A stretch of DNA of 64,000 nt from G963665545 sp963665545. GTDB taxonomy: Bacteria > Pseudomonadota > Gammaproteobacteria > Xanthomonadales > SZUA-36. Of this stretch, positions 38,184 to 47,210 are shown piece after piece. The DNA lies in NCBI GenBank assembly GCA_963665545.2, contig CAXXKZ010000006.1:186001-250000 (forward strand), in the 5' to 3' direction. The translations under genes and the position numbers were made by a program. Below the pieces are notes generated by a model. It was not told where the DNA came from. It searched no databases and saw only the letters and a list, made by a program, of their open reading frames with translations. Each line of letters opens with the position of its first letter. Within the stretch, counting starts at the first letter, position 1.

Positions 38184-39484
38184 ATGTCAATGGAAAGAGA
38201 AGCCAAAACCTTGGATGGATTGACCAAAGGGATTCCATCTCCAGGCACCGCTCTGGATCTGCATTTCAAACAGCTGCGGACACATCGTTGTCTTGCCGTG
38301 TGGTGCAAATAGGGCACCTGATTGATCAATGTAGCGTTGCATCCAGCGGCTGTTATGCAGCAGTGCGGACTTCACCAATATTGCACTGAGCAAGGGCAGG
38401 TCACCGCGCAAAAGGTTCCAGCCCTTGTCGCCGATTTCTTCCAGTCCGATGGGTGCAGCGCCGGGGCATTACGGCAGCGACGATGCAGCAGGTTCGGGTC
38501 TATAGAGCACATGGTATCAAGCGGGTGCTGCTGGCCAATCAACTCCTGCATCGAGGCGATATCGAATACATTGTTGCAGAACTCAATCGTGATCCGAAAT
38601 TTGAATTCTTCTGTCTGGTCGACTCGGTCAGGGGATGTGAATTGCTGGGTCAGGGTCTGGCGCAATTCGGCATTAAACGCGCCCTGCAAGTCCTTCTTGA
38701 GGTCGGTATCCAGGGTAGAAGGGCAGGGGCCAGAAATCTTTCAACGGCGATAGAAGTCGCCGAGGCGATTGGCCAGCATGCCGGCGTCATGGAATTGTCG
38801 GGCGTGGAGGGATTTGAAGGCATGGTGATGAGCATGGTCGAGCACGAAGAAATGGAACGTGCCGCCACGGAATTTCTGGACCTTGTCGTCGATATCGCAA
38901 CTGAACTCCAATCACGCGGGCTGATTAAACGCAGCCCCTGTGTTTTGAGTGCCGGGGGCTCGAGTCACTTCGATCTCGTCATTGATCGCTTCCAGCGGGC
39001 AGACCTAGGCGTGGAAACCCAGATTATCCTGCGCAGTGGTTGTTACATCACGCATGATTTCGGCATGTATCGCTATTTCCAGCAACGCATGTACGAACGG
39101 GACAGCGATCTGGAATCCCTCGGCGAGGGCCTTAAACCTGCGCTGGAGGTGTGGGCCATGGTCCAGTCCCGGCCTGAACCGGAACGGGCCATTTGCGCCA
39201 TTGGCAAACGCGATATCGGCAATGATATATCCAATCCCACCCTGGAAAAATGGTTCCGGCCGGGATTGCACCAGACGCCGCAAACCGAAGCACTCGAGGG
39301 CGAGACCGTGGAACTCAATGACCAGCATTGCCACTTGTCCATTCCGACCGACAGCCCCCTTGAAGTGGGTGACTATATCTGCCTGGGCGCCTCCCACCCA
39401 TGCACGACCTTTGACAAATGGCGGGTACTGCTCGTTGTTGACGACGATTACAATGTGGTGGCAGCGATGGAGACCTATTTTTAA
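38184..39484 (+). pseudogene. D-serine deaminase/D-threonine aldolase-like gene with inverted internal segment
   Basis: This fold-type III PLP enzyme is related to D-threonine aldolase and D-serine dehydratase. The + strand starts at 38184 (MSMEREAKTLDG) and is normal to GIPS at 38240. The middle (about 38241-38465) reads correctly only on the minus strand: GLEEIGDKGWNLLRGDLP, SALLHNSRWMQRY and the PLP-Lys motif APHGKTTM, ending SGAW. From 38465 the + strand resumes GITAATMQQVRVYRAHG and runs intact to 39484 (HFDLVIDRF, metal-site residues GASHPCTTF). As it stands the protein lacks its PLP lysine. A RidA gene follows, fitting an enamine-producing enzyme. One G is also missing at the right junction. 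Confidence 0.85.
38241..38465 (-). other. inverted 225-bp gene segment carrying the PLP-lysine motif
   Basis: On the minus strand this codes for 75 residues of the N-terminal barrel that belong between GIPS and GITAAT of the flanking + strand gene. The two inner ends carry an imperfect inverted repeat (CCAGGCACCGC and CCCGGCGCTGC, 8 of 11 identical). Re-inverting it restores one frame if a G is added to the GGGG at 38463-38466. Confidence 0.85.
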
Positions 39485-39514
39485 CGCCTTCACCTTGACC
39501 AGGGATATCAGCCA

Positions 39515-39997
39515 ATGTCATACCAAGAGAAACTCAACGAACTGGGCCTCGCACTTCCACCGCCTCTGCAGTTGCCACCAGGTGTAGAGCTGCCTTACAG
39601 CCCGATCAAGATCAGCGGCAATATATGCTATGTTTCAGGTCATATTGCACAAAATCCCGACGGCACGGTCATGGAACCCCTCGGCCGACTGGGCACCGAC
39701 GTGAGCCTGCAACAAGGCGTCGAGGCCGCGCGCGGGAGTGCGCTCGCGATGCTGGGAAGCCTGCAACGCGAACTGGGTGATCTCGACCGGATCGAAGGCT
39801 GGCTCAGCGTTTTTGGCATGGTTAACACCAGTGCCGATTTTCACGCCCACCCCATTGTCATCAACGGCTTCTCAAACCTGATACTTGAGATATTTGGTCC
39901 TGAAGCCGGATCTCATACACGATCAGCGATTGGCGTTGCCGGCTTGCCGATTAATACCCCGGTGGAAGTTGAAGCGGTTATCGAATTGAAGGCCTGA
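39515..39997 (+). CDS. RidA-family enamine/imine deaminase
   Basis: This 160-residue RidA/YjgF protein has the family core VSGHIAQNPDG, ARGSALAMLGSL and SAIGVAGLPINTPVEVEAVIEL. The Arg-containing C-terminal pattern (HTRSAIG) matches deaminating RidA proteins. RidA hydrolyses reactive 2-aminoacrylate-type intermediates. It lies 30 bp downstream of the D-amino-acid lyase-like gene, whose product would release such enamines, so the pair probably formed one pathway. Intact. Confidence 0.9.
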   Translation: MSYQEKLNELGLALPPPLQLPPGVELPYSPIKISGNICYVSGHIAQNPDGTVMEPLGRLGTDVSLQQGVEAARGSALAMLGSLQRELGDLDRIEGWLSVFGMVNTSADFHAHPIVINGFSNLILEIFGPEAGSHTRSAIGVAGLPINTPVEVEAVIELKA

Positions 39998-40038
39998 TCG
40001 GGGGGCGAGACAGGATTCAGCAACCCGTCTGGCCACCA

Positions 40039-40632
40039 TCAATGCAGCGCCTGTACACCCTTGATCAACTGCTCGGAAAAGCCTTCAATGAGTTGCTCGA
40101 TTGGTCGTTGGTTGCTGACTTTGTAGCCCGCTGCAGCAACGTTTATCAGGGCAAAATATGACTGGGCCGCAATCCAGCAGTCCAGGTCAGGCCGAAAACA
40201 GCCGGTGCTTACACCGGCAGCGAAAACGTCCTCGATAATCTCTTCGTAACGCCGGGAATACCGTCGCACACGCGACCGCAACTTGCTCGGCAGATCGTGT
40301 CTGCAAAATAGAAATGCCCGGACAAAGTGGCGGTGTCGGGCCAGGTAGGCCAGGTGGTTCTCCAGCGCAGCGCAGATTTTCTCGTCAGGCGCGCGGTCAC
40401 TGGCGTGGATCGTCTCCAGACCCTCCAAAACCTCGCCAATTCCGATGCGACACACCTCTTCAAGGGCCGCGTCCTTGGAATCAAAATAGTAATAGAGACT
40501 GCCCTGGCGAATATTGAGCTTGTCAGCGATTTGGCGGGTGCTGGCACCATGGTAGCCTCGCTCCGAGAACACCGCCGCGGCGGCTTTTACCGCGTCGCTG
40601 CGACGCTTGTGGCGAGGCGGATTAGCCTGCAT
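40039..40632 (-). CDS. TetR-family transcriptional regulator
   Basis: A 197-residue repressor. The helix-turn-helix lies near residues 18-62 (AAAVFSERGYHGASTRQIAD, LNIRQGSLYYYFDSKDAAL). A ligand-binding C-terminal half follows. It is downstream of the PhyH-type gene with an 11-bp overlap, so the two form an operon and the regulator may autoregulate from the promoter near 41510. Confidence 0.9.
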   Translation of the reverse strand: MQANPPRHKRRSDAVKAAAAVFSERGYHGASTRQIADKLNIRQGSLYYYFDSKDAALEEVCRIGIGEVLEGLETIHASDRAPDEKICAALENHLAYLARHRHFVRAFLFCRHDLPSKLRSRVRRYSRRYEEIIEDVFAAGVSTGCFRPDLDCWIAAQSYFALINVAAAGYKVSNQRPIEQLIEGFSEQLIKGVQALH

Positions 40633-41503
40633 TTTGTTGCTTCATCATCTTGATTGGCGCTTCCCCATTGATGACCCCAAGAGTTGTACCGTAAATCCAG
40701 TAACCCAGCAGGCGCTGCATTAATTTGGGGGATTCCAGCACCCGATCGGAAGACATAGTCAAGTAGAAATTGTCTTGTTGGCGCAGCCACTGACGGGTAA
40801 ACAGATTGTTGACGCAGCGGCGCCGGGCACCTGCTGCAGTCGATGCGCCGCCACCGTGCCACAAAGAGCCGTCATAGATCAGCACCGAACCGGCCGGCAT
40901 TTCCGCAACCGTCGGTTCCTGATCGGGTCGGTCATCATTGGCTATCAGGTGCGAACCGGGCACGTAGCGGGTGGCGCCGTTGTCTTCACGAAAATCATCC
41001 AGAGCCCAGATCCAATTGACCTCTAGCGGTGGATGCGGCCAGGGCAACGGGTAGTGTCCGGAATCGCGATGCAGGGGTTGAGCCGTCTGCCCTTCATAAA
41101 TTGTGATGCCCATAGAGGCCGACAATTGAGGTGCCTCGCCGAAATAGGCCTCAACAATGGCCAACACTTTGCGATTCATGATCAATTCATCAAATGTCCG
41201 GCTCTTGCCGGCGACGCAGTAGGCCCGATGCGTGTGGTAGCCTTCAAATTCATAGATGCCCAAGCGGGTCCTGCTGTTGATGGCATCCAGGGCGGCACGC
41301 ATCCGTTCCAGCACGTCATCGCTGAGTTCCTTGCGCAGGATGACGTACCCTCGCCTGCGCAGTTGTTCAATGTCTCCGGCCATCGCTTTGCGCTCCGCTT
41401 CGCTGGTCATCAGCTTGTTCTGACTGAGCAAGACCGCATCCATACTGAACGGGTCCCGGGATTTGAGCATCTCTTCTTGTGCTTGCTGCGGTGGGTGCGA
41501 CAT
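40622..41503 (-). CDS. phytanoyl-CoA dioxygenase-family protein
   Basis: This 293-residue Fe(II)/2-oxoglutarate oxygenase shows the facial triad: HRD in QPLHRDSGHY and the distal His in SLWHGGG. The 2-oxoglutarate-binding Arg lies after it in the GARRRCVNN region. GYVILRKELSDDVLERM opens the double-stranded beta-helix domain. It probably hydroxylates a lipid, CoA ester or secondary metabolite. It is the first gene of an operon with a TetR regulator. Confidence 0.87.
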   Translation of the reverse strand: MSHPPQQAQEEMLKSRDPFSMDAVLLSQNKLMTSEAERKAMAGDIEQLRRRGYVILRKELSDDVLERMRAALDAINSRTRLGIYEFEGYHTHRAYCVAGKSRTFDELIMNRKVLAIVEAYFGEAPQLSASMGITIYEGQTAQPLHRDSGHYPLPWPHPPLEVNWIWALDDFREDNGATRYVPGSHLIANDDRPDQEPTVAEMPAGSVLIYDGSLWHGGGASTAAGARRRCVNNLFTRQWLRQQDNFYLTMSSDRVLESPKLMQRLLGYWIYGTTLGVINGEAPIKMMKQQNAG

Positions 41504-41595
41504 GGGTGCTCTTACTCCTGCAATAAATCTATCAATAGACCTATTTAATTATAGCATAAATGCAGGCCCTCGAGACGCCAGTCCTGGGCGCGTTT

Positions 41596-41733
41596 AAGGA
41601 GTCTCGCTTCCCTGCTCCCGCCTGCGGCGGAAGGCGGCTGCGCTCGACGGCATACAAAAGGCGCCTGGCCCCTCTGGTACCGCTCGCTATGCTCGACTTA
41701 CCCAACCGGGGCCGGCGGGTCGCCTACGGCTCC
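41596..41733 (+). repeat. dispersed extragenic repeat (R2)
   Basis: A 138-bp copy begins AAGGAGTCTCGCTTCCCTGC and ends TACGGCTCC. It contains the near-palindrome CCGCCTGCGGCGGAAGGCGG and the shared block GACTTACCCAACCGGGGCCG. It ends 2 bp before the acyl-CoA ligase frame opens, so it may act in that gene's leader. Confidence 0.85.
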
Positions 41734-41735
41734 CC

Positions 41736-43364
41736 GTGCTGATTCCCATCGAAGCGGTAAAATCTGGCAGAATTCATTCTGGCCCAGCACAAGACTTGGA
41801 TTCGCCCGTGCATCGACCCGATCCCCCTCAAACCATCGCCCGATTGGTGGGCAAACCCCGCGCCAGCATTACCGAAGTGCTCGAAGCACGTGCACTGGCC
41901 AATGGCGAGCGCACATTCGTACTCGAAGCCGGCCGCGCATTCAGCTACTCAGAAAGCTGGGACCTGTCCTGCCGTGTGGCCGGATTTCTGCGGTCATTGG
42001 ACATTCAGGGCCAGACGAATTGTGTCGCAAGCTTTCTGAGCAAACGCTCAGAGGGCCTGTGGTGCTGGTTTGGCACGCTGCTCACCGGCGCCGTGCATGC
42101 ATGCCTGAACTGGGAGCATCGCGGAGATCTGCTGGCCGATATGACGAATCGCACCGGCGCCAGGCTAATGTTTACCGAGGCCGCGGGCTGGGCGCAACTG
42201 TCGGGCCTGAAATTGACTGGCATTGACACGGTAGTGTTCATCGATTCGATTCCCCCTGGCGTCGCCGCGTTGGGGTTGAAGGTGTACACGCTGGAACAGG
42301 CGTTGCAAAACGACGCCCCGGACATCACCCACCCCGAACCCGGTGATGTTGCATCGCTGATTTTCTCATCCGGCTCCACGGGTCGCGCCAAAGCCGTATT
42401 GCTGCCACACAATATGTTTACCCGGGGCGGTGCCAGGCTGGCCGAGAGCCAGGGTTTGGATGAATCCGACATCATCCATGACACCAGTCCGCTCTATCAC
42501 ATTGCCGGGCAGCTCCACAACACATCCATGACGCTGCTAGCGGGCGCCACTCTGGCAATTTTTCCGCGCTTCTCGCGCAGCCGCTTCTTTGCCCAGGTCA
42601 ACGAGGTCGGGGCGACCTATATGGGTTGTTTTGCCAATGTACTGCGCTACCTGATGAGCGACCCGGAACGGTCAGACGACGCATACAACACTTTGCGCTA
42701 CGTCATGGTTGCCCAGACCCGGGAGGCAGAGTCAGAGGCATTTGCACAACGGTTTGGCGTGACCACCCTCGACAGTTATGGCATGACCGAGGGTGAACCA
42801 CTGACCCTGCCCGATCCGCAGAATATGCCGCCGGCATCTTGTGGCATCGTCAATCCAGATTTCGAAATAGCCATCCTCGACGATGCCGGCAATCGCCTGG
42901 GCTGCGGCGAATCGGGCCGAATCGTGTTTCGGCCAAGGGTGCCCGACATCATGATGCGCGCCTATGCCGGCGACGACCAGGCGACCGTCAAGGCCTGGCG
43001 TGATTTGTGGTTTCACACCCAGGATATCGGCAAACTGGATCAAGACGGCTACTTGTATTACGTCGATCGACTTAAATTCACCATCCGGCGCAAGGGCGAA
43101 AATATTATCCCCGCCGAACTGGAGCAAGTGGTGCGCACCCACCCAGCGGTGGAAGACTGCGTTGCCGTCGGCGTACCGACTGACGATGGAGATGTGGACA
43201 TCAAGTTGTTTGCCGCCAGGGTCCCCGGCACAGATCTTCAGGGCGACGACATCAGGCGTTTTGTGACAGGCAAAGTTGCGCGTTTCATGGTGCCACAAAT
43301 CGTTGTTGTGCTGGACGAATTGCCCTACACTCCGGCCGGCAAGATCGATCGGGATAAACTTTAG
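41736..43364 (+). CDS. acyl-CoA synthetase (AMP-binding family)
   Basis: This ANL-superfamily ligase has up to 542 residues and forms acyl-CoA via an acyl-adenylate. The P-loop is LIFSSGSTGRAKAVLLPHN. A5-like DSYGMTEGEP and A7/A8 YYVDRLKFTIRRKGENIIPAE are present, and the catalytic Lys is in YTPAGKIDRDKL at the C-terminus. The pattern resembles the CaiC (carnitine/crotonobetaine-CoA ligase) branch, but the substrate is not certain. The start is unclear: GTG at 41736 directly abuts repeat R2, and a GTG near 41811 is an alternative. It converges with the DUF5996-like gene with a 4-bp overlap. Confidence 0.88.
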   Translation: MLIPIEAVKSGRIHSGPAQDLDSPVHRPDPPQTIARLVGKPRASITEVLEARALANGERTFVLEAGRAFSYSESWDLSCRVAGFLRSLDIQGQTNCVASFLSKRSEGLWCWFGTLLTGAVHACLNWEHRGDLLADMTNRTGARLMFTEAAGWAQLSGLKLTGIDTVVFIDSIPPGVAALGLKVYTLEQALQNDAPDITHPEPGDVASLIFSSGSTGRAKAVLLPHNMFTRGGARLAESQGLDESDIIHDTSPLYHIAGQLHNTSMTLLAGATLAIFPRFSRSRFFAQVNEVGATYMGCFANVLRYLMSDPERSDDAYNTLRYVMVAQTREAESEAFAQRFGVTTLDSYGMTEGEPLTLPDPQNMPPASCGIVNPDFEIAILDDAGNRLGCGESGRIVFRPRVPDIMMRAYAGDDQATVKAWRDLWFHTQDIGKLDQDGYLYYVDRLKFTIRRKGENIIPAELEQVVRTHPAVEDCVAVGVPTDDGDVDIKLFAARVPGTDLQGDDIRRFVTGKVARFMVPQIVVVLDELPYTPAGKIDRDKL

Positions 43365-44186
43365 TCTACTGCGCCATCCAGCATACCCTGGCGTCCCACC
43401 GAGAGTAGCAGGGACCAAAACCTGATCAGGAAATCCGTGGGATCGGCGTTGCTGACAAGGTCATCGTAGCGGAGTATCGCGCCACTGAAGCCATCGGAGA
43501 GCCACTTTACTCCGACCGGCAATTGCAGTTCCGGCAGTGTGTCAGGCAATGGATATGCGGTCACGTAGAAATACGCTTCGGCAATGGTCTCATCACCAAA
43601 TGTGAATCCAAAATTCATTTGTTTGTCCGAGTATTCCTCGTTGAGTGGGTCCTGGCCGGGGATTTTCTCTCCCGCGAGCCCACAACATCGACAGGTCGAA
43701 ATGATGCGGCCACAGCTGTATTGGGCTGGTCTCCTCTGCGATACCAGATCGGAAAGATTCCAGCGCTGAGCTGATCAGGCCAATGGTACGACCCATTTTG
43801 CCAGCGGCTTCCCTGGAATAGCCCGCAAATTCAGCTTCGATACCGCTGTCGTCAACGCCGTCAGCCTCGGTGAAGCCGCGGACGAGGGCATTGATCTCCG
43901 TGGGGGACTGTCCGGTCAGCTCTTGCGTCAATTGCGCCCCATTGGCGTTGTGGCATTGCAACACACTGTCGCGCAGATTGAGTTCAATTTCGAAATCGAT
44001 GGCACTCCTGACGAGCCCCGTGCTAATTCCAGTGAGCGACGGTCGAAGACTGGCGTGCCACCAGTGCTTGCGTTTGGCGCGACTGGTTTTCAATCCATCA
44101 CCAAGAATCCGCGCATAGGCATGCAGTGCATCCCTGGTGGGGCTGAGCGATTGTGCATTCAGAATCGGATATTGATGTGTGGGCAC
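43361..44186 (-). pseudogene. DUF5996-like protein, one-base frameshift
   Basis: Reconstructed length is 274 residues. The N-terminal part carries LWPHHFDLSMLW and the C-terminal part MNFGFTFGDETIAEAYFYVTAYPLP, the two hallmarks of this uncharacterised family. They lie in different frames. The switch falls in a GAGAGAAAATCCCC run (about 43656-43670), and removing one base makes the 826-bp span an exact multiple of three. It is last in the antiporter/Rieske/GltB-like gene string. Function unknown. Confidence 0.75.
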
Positions 44187-44195
44187 GGCCGCCTC

Positions 44196-45485
44196 CTAAA
44201 CCTGTGCGACGCCGCCGTAAGCAACGCCCGTGAGCCGAGCCATATCGATTTTGAAGGTGGTCAAATCGTCGATCGAAAAATCACGCAAATGGCGGTGTCC
44301 CGACGCGCGAGCCAATACCGCCATCAAGTCGACCGCGGCAGAAAAAAAGCGTGCCAGTATTTCCGCGGCAATATCGATCGGTAAACGCGCCCGCAAGTGC
44401 GGTTTTTGTGTGGCAATTCCGACCGGACAATTGTTGGTGTGGCAGGCGCGCATGCCCACGCAGCCGATGGCCTGAATCGCAGCGTTCGAGACGGCAACGC
44501 CATCAGCGCCCAGGGCCATGGCTTTGGCGAAATCGGCTGGAATGCGCAAGCCGCCAGTGGTAATCAGGGTCACATCAGAGGCATCGCTGGCATCGAGGTG
44601 GCGCCTTGCTCTGGCCAGGGCCGGAATGGTCGGCACCGAAATGTTGTCGCGAAAAATCGGTGGCGCAGCGCCGGTGCCACCGCCACGGCCGTCAAGAATG
44701 ATGTAGTCGACGCCGATCTCCAACGCTGCATCGATATCCTTTTCGATATGTTGTGCCGACAATTTGAAGCCCACAGGAATGCCGCCGCTTCGTTCGCGCA
44801 GTTCTTCAGCGAATTCCCGATACTGTCCCAGTTCGGTCCATTCAGGAAAGCGTGCTGGTGAAATGGCTGGCTGGCCTTCGGGCAATGCCCTGACCCGCGC
44901 GATCTTGCCTTTGACCTTATCTTCCGGCAGGTGCCCACCCGTACCCGTCTTGGCGCCCTGCCCCCCTTTAAAATGAAAAGCTTGAGTTTTCAACACTTTA
45001 TCCCAGGAAAAGCCGAAACGGGCTGAAGCCAGTTCATAAAAATACCGAGAGTTGGCCGCCTGCTCTTCGGGCAACATGCCACCCGCCCCCGAACATATGC
45101 CTGTGCCGGCCAGCTGGGCGCCCTTGGCCAGCGCTACTTTGGCTTCTTCGGACAACGCGCCGAAACTCATGTCTGATACAAACAGCGGAATATCAAGCCG
45201 CAGTGGCTTTTTTGCCCTCGGTCCAATGATCAGCTCCGTACCCACGGCCTCATCGTCCAATAACGGCAGCTTGTGCAGTTGTCCCACGACGAATTGCAAA
45301 TCATCCCATTTGGGCAGGCTATCGCGAGGCACCCCCATGGCCGCAGCCGCGCCATGGTGGCCCACTTTGGACAAACCCTCATCCGCCAGTTTACGGATCA
45401 GCTTCACATGGGGCTCATCGCGCGTGCCCGTGTGATCCTGGTAGTTCCCCTGATAGGCATCTCGTTGATACGGTTGAGGGCCCAA
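44196..45485 (-). CDS. glutamate-synthase-like FMN/FeS protein
   Basis: This 429-residue protein corresponds to the GltB central FMN domain. Signatures are IPLFVSDMSFGALSEEAK, FHFKGGQGAKTGTGGHLP, YIILDGRGGGTGAAP and the FeS Cys cluster in CVGMRACHTNNCPVGIATQ. No glutaminase domain is present, so it belongs to the stand-alone GltB-like group. It overlaps the Rieske gene by 82 bp. Residues QPYQRDAYQGNYQDH lie where a fused Rieske-GltB protein would continue, so either the genes are coupled or a fusion has been frameshifted. Possible roles are electron transfer or amine metabolism. Confidence 0.83.
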   Translation of the reverse strand: MGPQPYQRDAYQGNYQDHTGTRDEPHVKLIRKLADEGLSKVGHHGAAAAMGVPRDSLPKWDDLQFVVGQLHKLPLLDDEAVGTELIIGPRAKKPLRLDIPLFVSDMSFGALSEEAKVALAKGAQLAGTGICSGAGGMLPEEQAANSRYFYELASARFGFSWDKVLKTQAFHFKGGQGAKTGTGGHLPEDKVKGKIARVRALPEGQPAISPARFPEWTELGQYREFAEELRERSGGIPVGFKLSAQHIEKDIDAALEIGVDYIILDGRGGGTGAAPPIFRDNISVPTIPALARARRHLDASDASDVTLITTGGLRIPADFAKAMALGADGVAVSNAAIQAIGCVGMRACHTNNCPVGIATQKPHLRARLPIDIAAEILARFFSAAVDLMAVLARASGHRHLRDFSIDDLTTFKIDMARLTGVAYGGVAQV

Positions 45486-45799
45486 GCTTCGATTTCATGT
45501 TCGTCAACCCAAACCTGGTCTTGCTCCACCCAGGCCTCGAATTTCGCCAGTGTTTCGCTGTGCTTGTATTCGCTGATGCCGGTAGCAAGCCGATAGTCCC
45601 ATCCGTGCACACCACAAATCAAATTCTCACCGTCCACGTGCCCGTCAGCCATCAGCGCGCCGCGGTGTGCACAGCGTCCATACAACACACTGACACCGTC
45701 ATCCAGGCGAACAACCACCAGATCAACACCGGCGACCAGGGCGTGCGCAGGTACTCGATCCTGCAGTTCATTCCACGAGTAGATAGATAGTTTATTCAT
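45404..45799 (-). CDS. Rieske [2Fe-2S] protein
   Basis: This 131-residue ferredoxin-type Rieske protein has cluster motifs CAHRG (C-x-H) and CGVHGWDY (C-x-x-H). The conserved frame ends near IEAWAL; the last 18 residues (NRINEMPIRG...) overlap the GltB-like gene in another frame and are not Rieske-like. It probably passes electrons to the GltB-like flavoprotein. Its ATG overlaps the end of the antiporter frame by 4 bp. Confidence 0.83.
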   Translation of the reverse strand: MNKLSIYSWNELQDRVPAHALVAGVDLVVVRLDDGVSVLYGRCAHRGALMADGHVDGENLICGVHGWDYRLATGISEYKHSETLAKFEAWVEQDQVWVDEHEIEAWALNRINEMPIRGTTRITRARAMSPM

Positions 45800-47092
45800 T
45801 GGGTTTCGGTCCTCTGATTGGCGGAATTATTTTGTGCGTATCCTTCTCGAAGCGGCAATTCCGATACTGCCCGATTCTCTTCGCATTCACCTGTGCGAGC
45901 AACCAATCGCCCATAAAGACGCGCCAGGGGGGCAGCGGTAACACCGTGCAGCACCACACTCAAAGCCACGGTAACGACAGTGACGGACAACAACTCGTCG
46001 AGATGCGGCACCTGAGATTCTTCCAGTATGAGCAATACTAAAGAGTATTGAAGCCAGTCCGCGCGGACCGAACCAGCCGAGGAACAGATGGGTGGGCAAA
46101 CTCACCCTCGAGCCGATCAGCGCCAGCGCAATCGGAATCATTCGAATCGCCGTCAGGCTCAGCACGGCATAGAGTACGACCGTGGGATTCAAATGGCCAA
46201 GGCCTTCTGGCAGCAGTGCCGCGCCGAAGACCAGAAAGGCAATCAACATCAGAAGCTGGCCCTCGGTTTCCATGAAGTCGAACAGAAAGGTACAGGGGTG
46301 GCGGATGGTCTTGCCAAATACCATGCCACCAACAAACGCGGCGATAAAGCCGTTGCCGCCAATGAATTCGGCGGCGGCGTAGGTGAAAATCGCCAGCGAC
46401 AAGATGCCAATTCCCTGAAACGATTGATTGGCCCAGCCTCGCTCCGCCGCGGTATCCAGAGCCCGTGCACCGGCAAACCCAACAGCCAGCCCGGCCAATG
46501 GCCCGAGCGTGAGTTGCAGTACGCCGAAACGAATCCACTCGCCAGCGCCCGACGAAGCTGATTCGGCACTGGCCAGAGCGGCAAACAGCAGGACCGCTGG
46601 CAGTGCAATGCCGTCATTGAGGCCGCTCTCAACATTGATGGCCTGCCGAATTCGAATGGGTACCGAGCTTGCAGTCACCACCGCCTGACCCAGCGCTGCG
46701 TCCGTTGGTGCGAGCAGCGCCGCCAGTAGTGCGGCCTCCCAAAAGAATAACGACGGAAACAGCACCATGGCAACCACTGTTCCAGCGACAATCGCGAGTG
46801 GCAACCCAATGGCCAACATCCGAACCGGTAAATTGTGGTCCCGCTTCAGTCGCGTGAGATCAATACGGGCTGCGTCGCTGAACAGAATGAGAATCAAGGT
46901 GATTTCAGCGACAAAATGAATGACCGAGTGGCCCCGATCGACCGCCATCATATTGAGGCCACCACCACCCAACACGAAACCAAATACGACGAATACCAGC
47001 GGCGCGGTGATGATCGATCCTTGCAAGCGGCCCGAGATCAACGAGAACAATAACAATCCACCGGCGATGATGGCGAGCGATATCAAATCCAT
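45796..47092 (-). pseudogene. CPA1-type Na+/H+ antiporter, one-base frameshift
   Basis: Reconstructed length is 431 residues with about 12 membrane segments. Family motifs are FSDAARIDLTRLKRD, LAPTDAALGQAVV, NVESGLNDGIALPAVL (ion-binding Asp) and FLGWFGPRGLASILFS. After that point the frame must switch near 46030-46040 to read LILEESQVPHLDELLSVTVV, the last helix. Removing one base makes the 1297-bp span divisible by three. Without it the protein ends in a basic, non-membrane tail. It starts a string of overlapping minus-strand genes. Confidence 0.8.
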
Positions 47093-47210
47093 CTACAACG
47101 TCTCCGAGCGACTGGCGCGAGCAATTTCGCAAGACCTGGGCTGACCCGCATTGTGCCCGCAGGCTAACATAATGGCCATAGTCTTCCTTGAGGTCACCGT
47201 GCAAGTCCGC

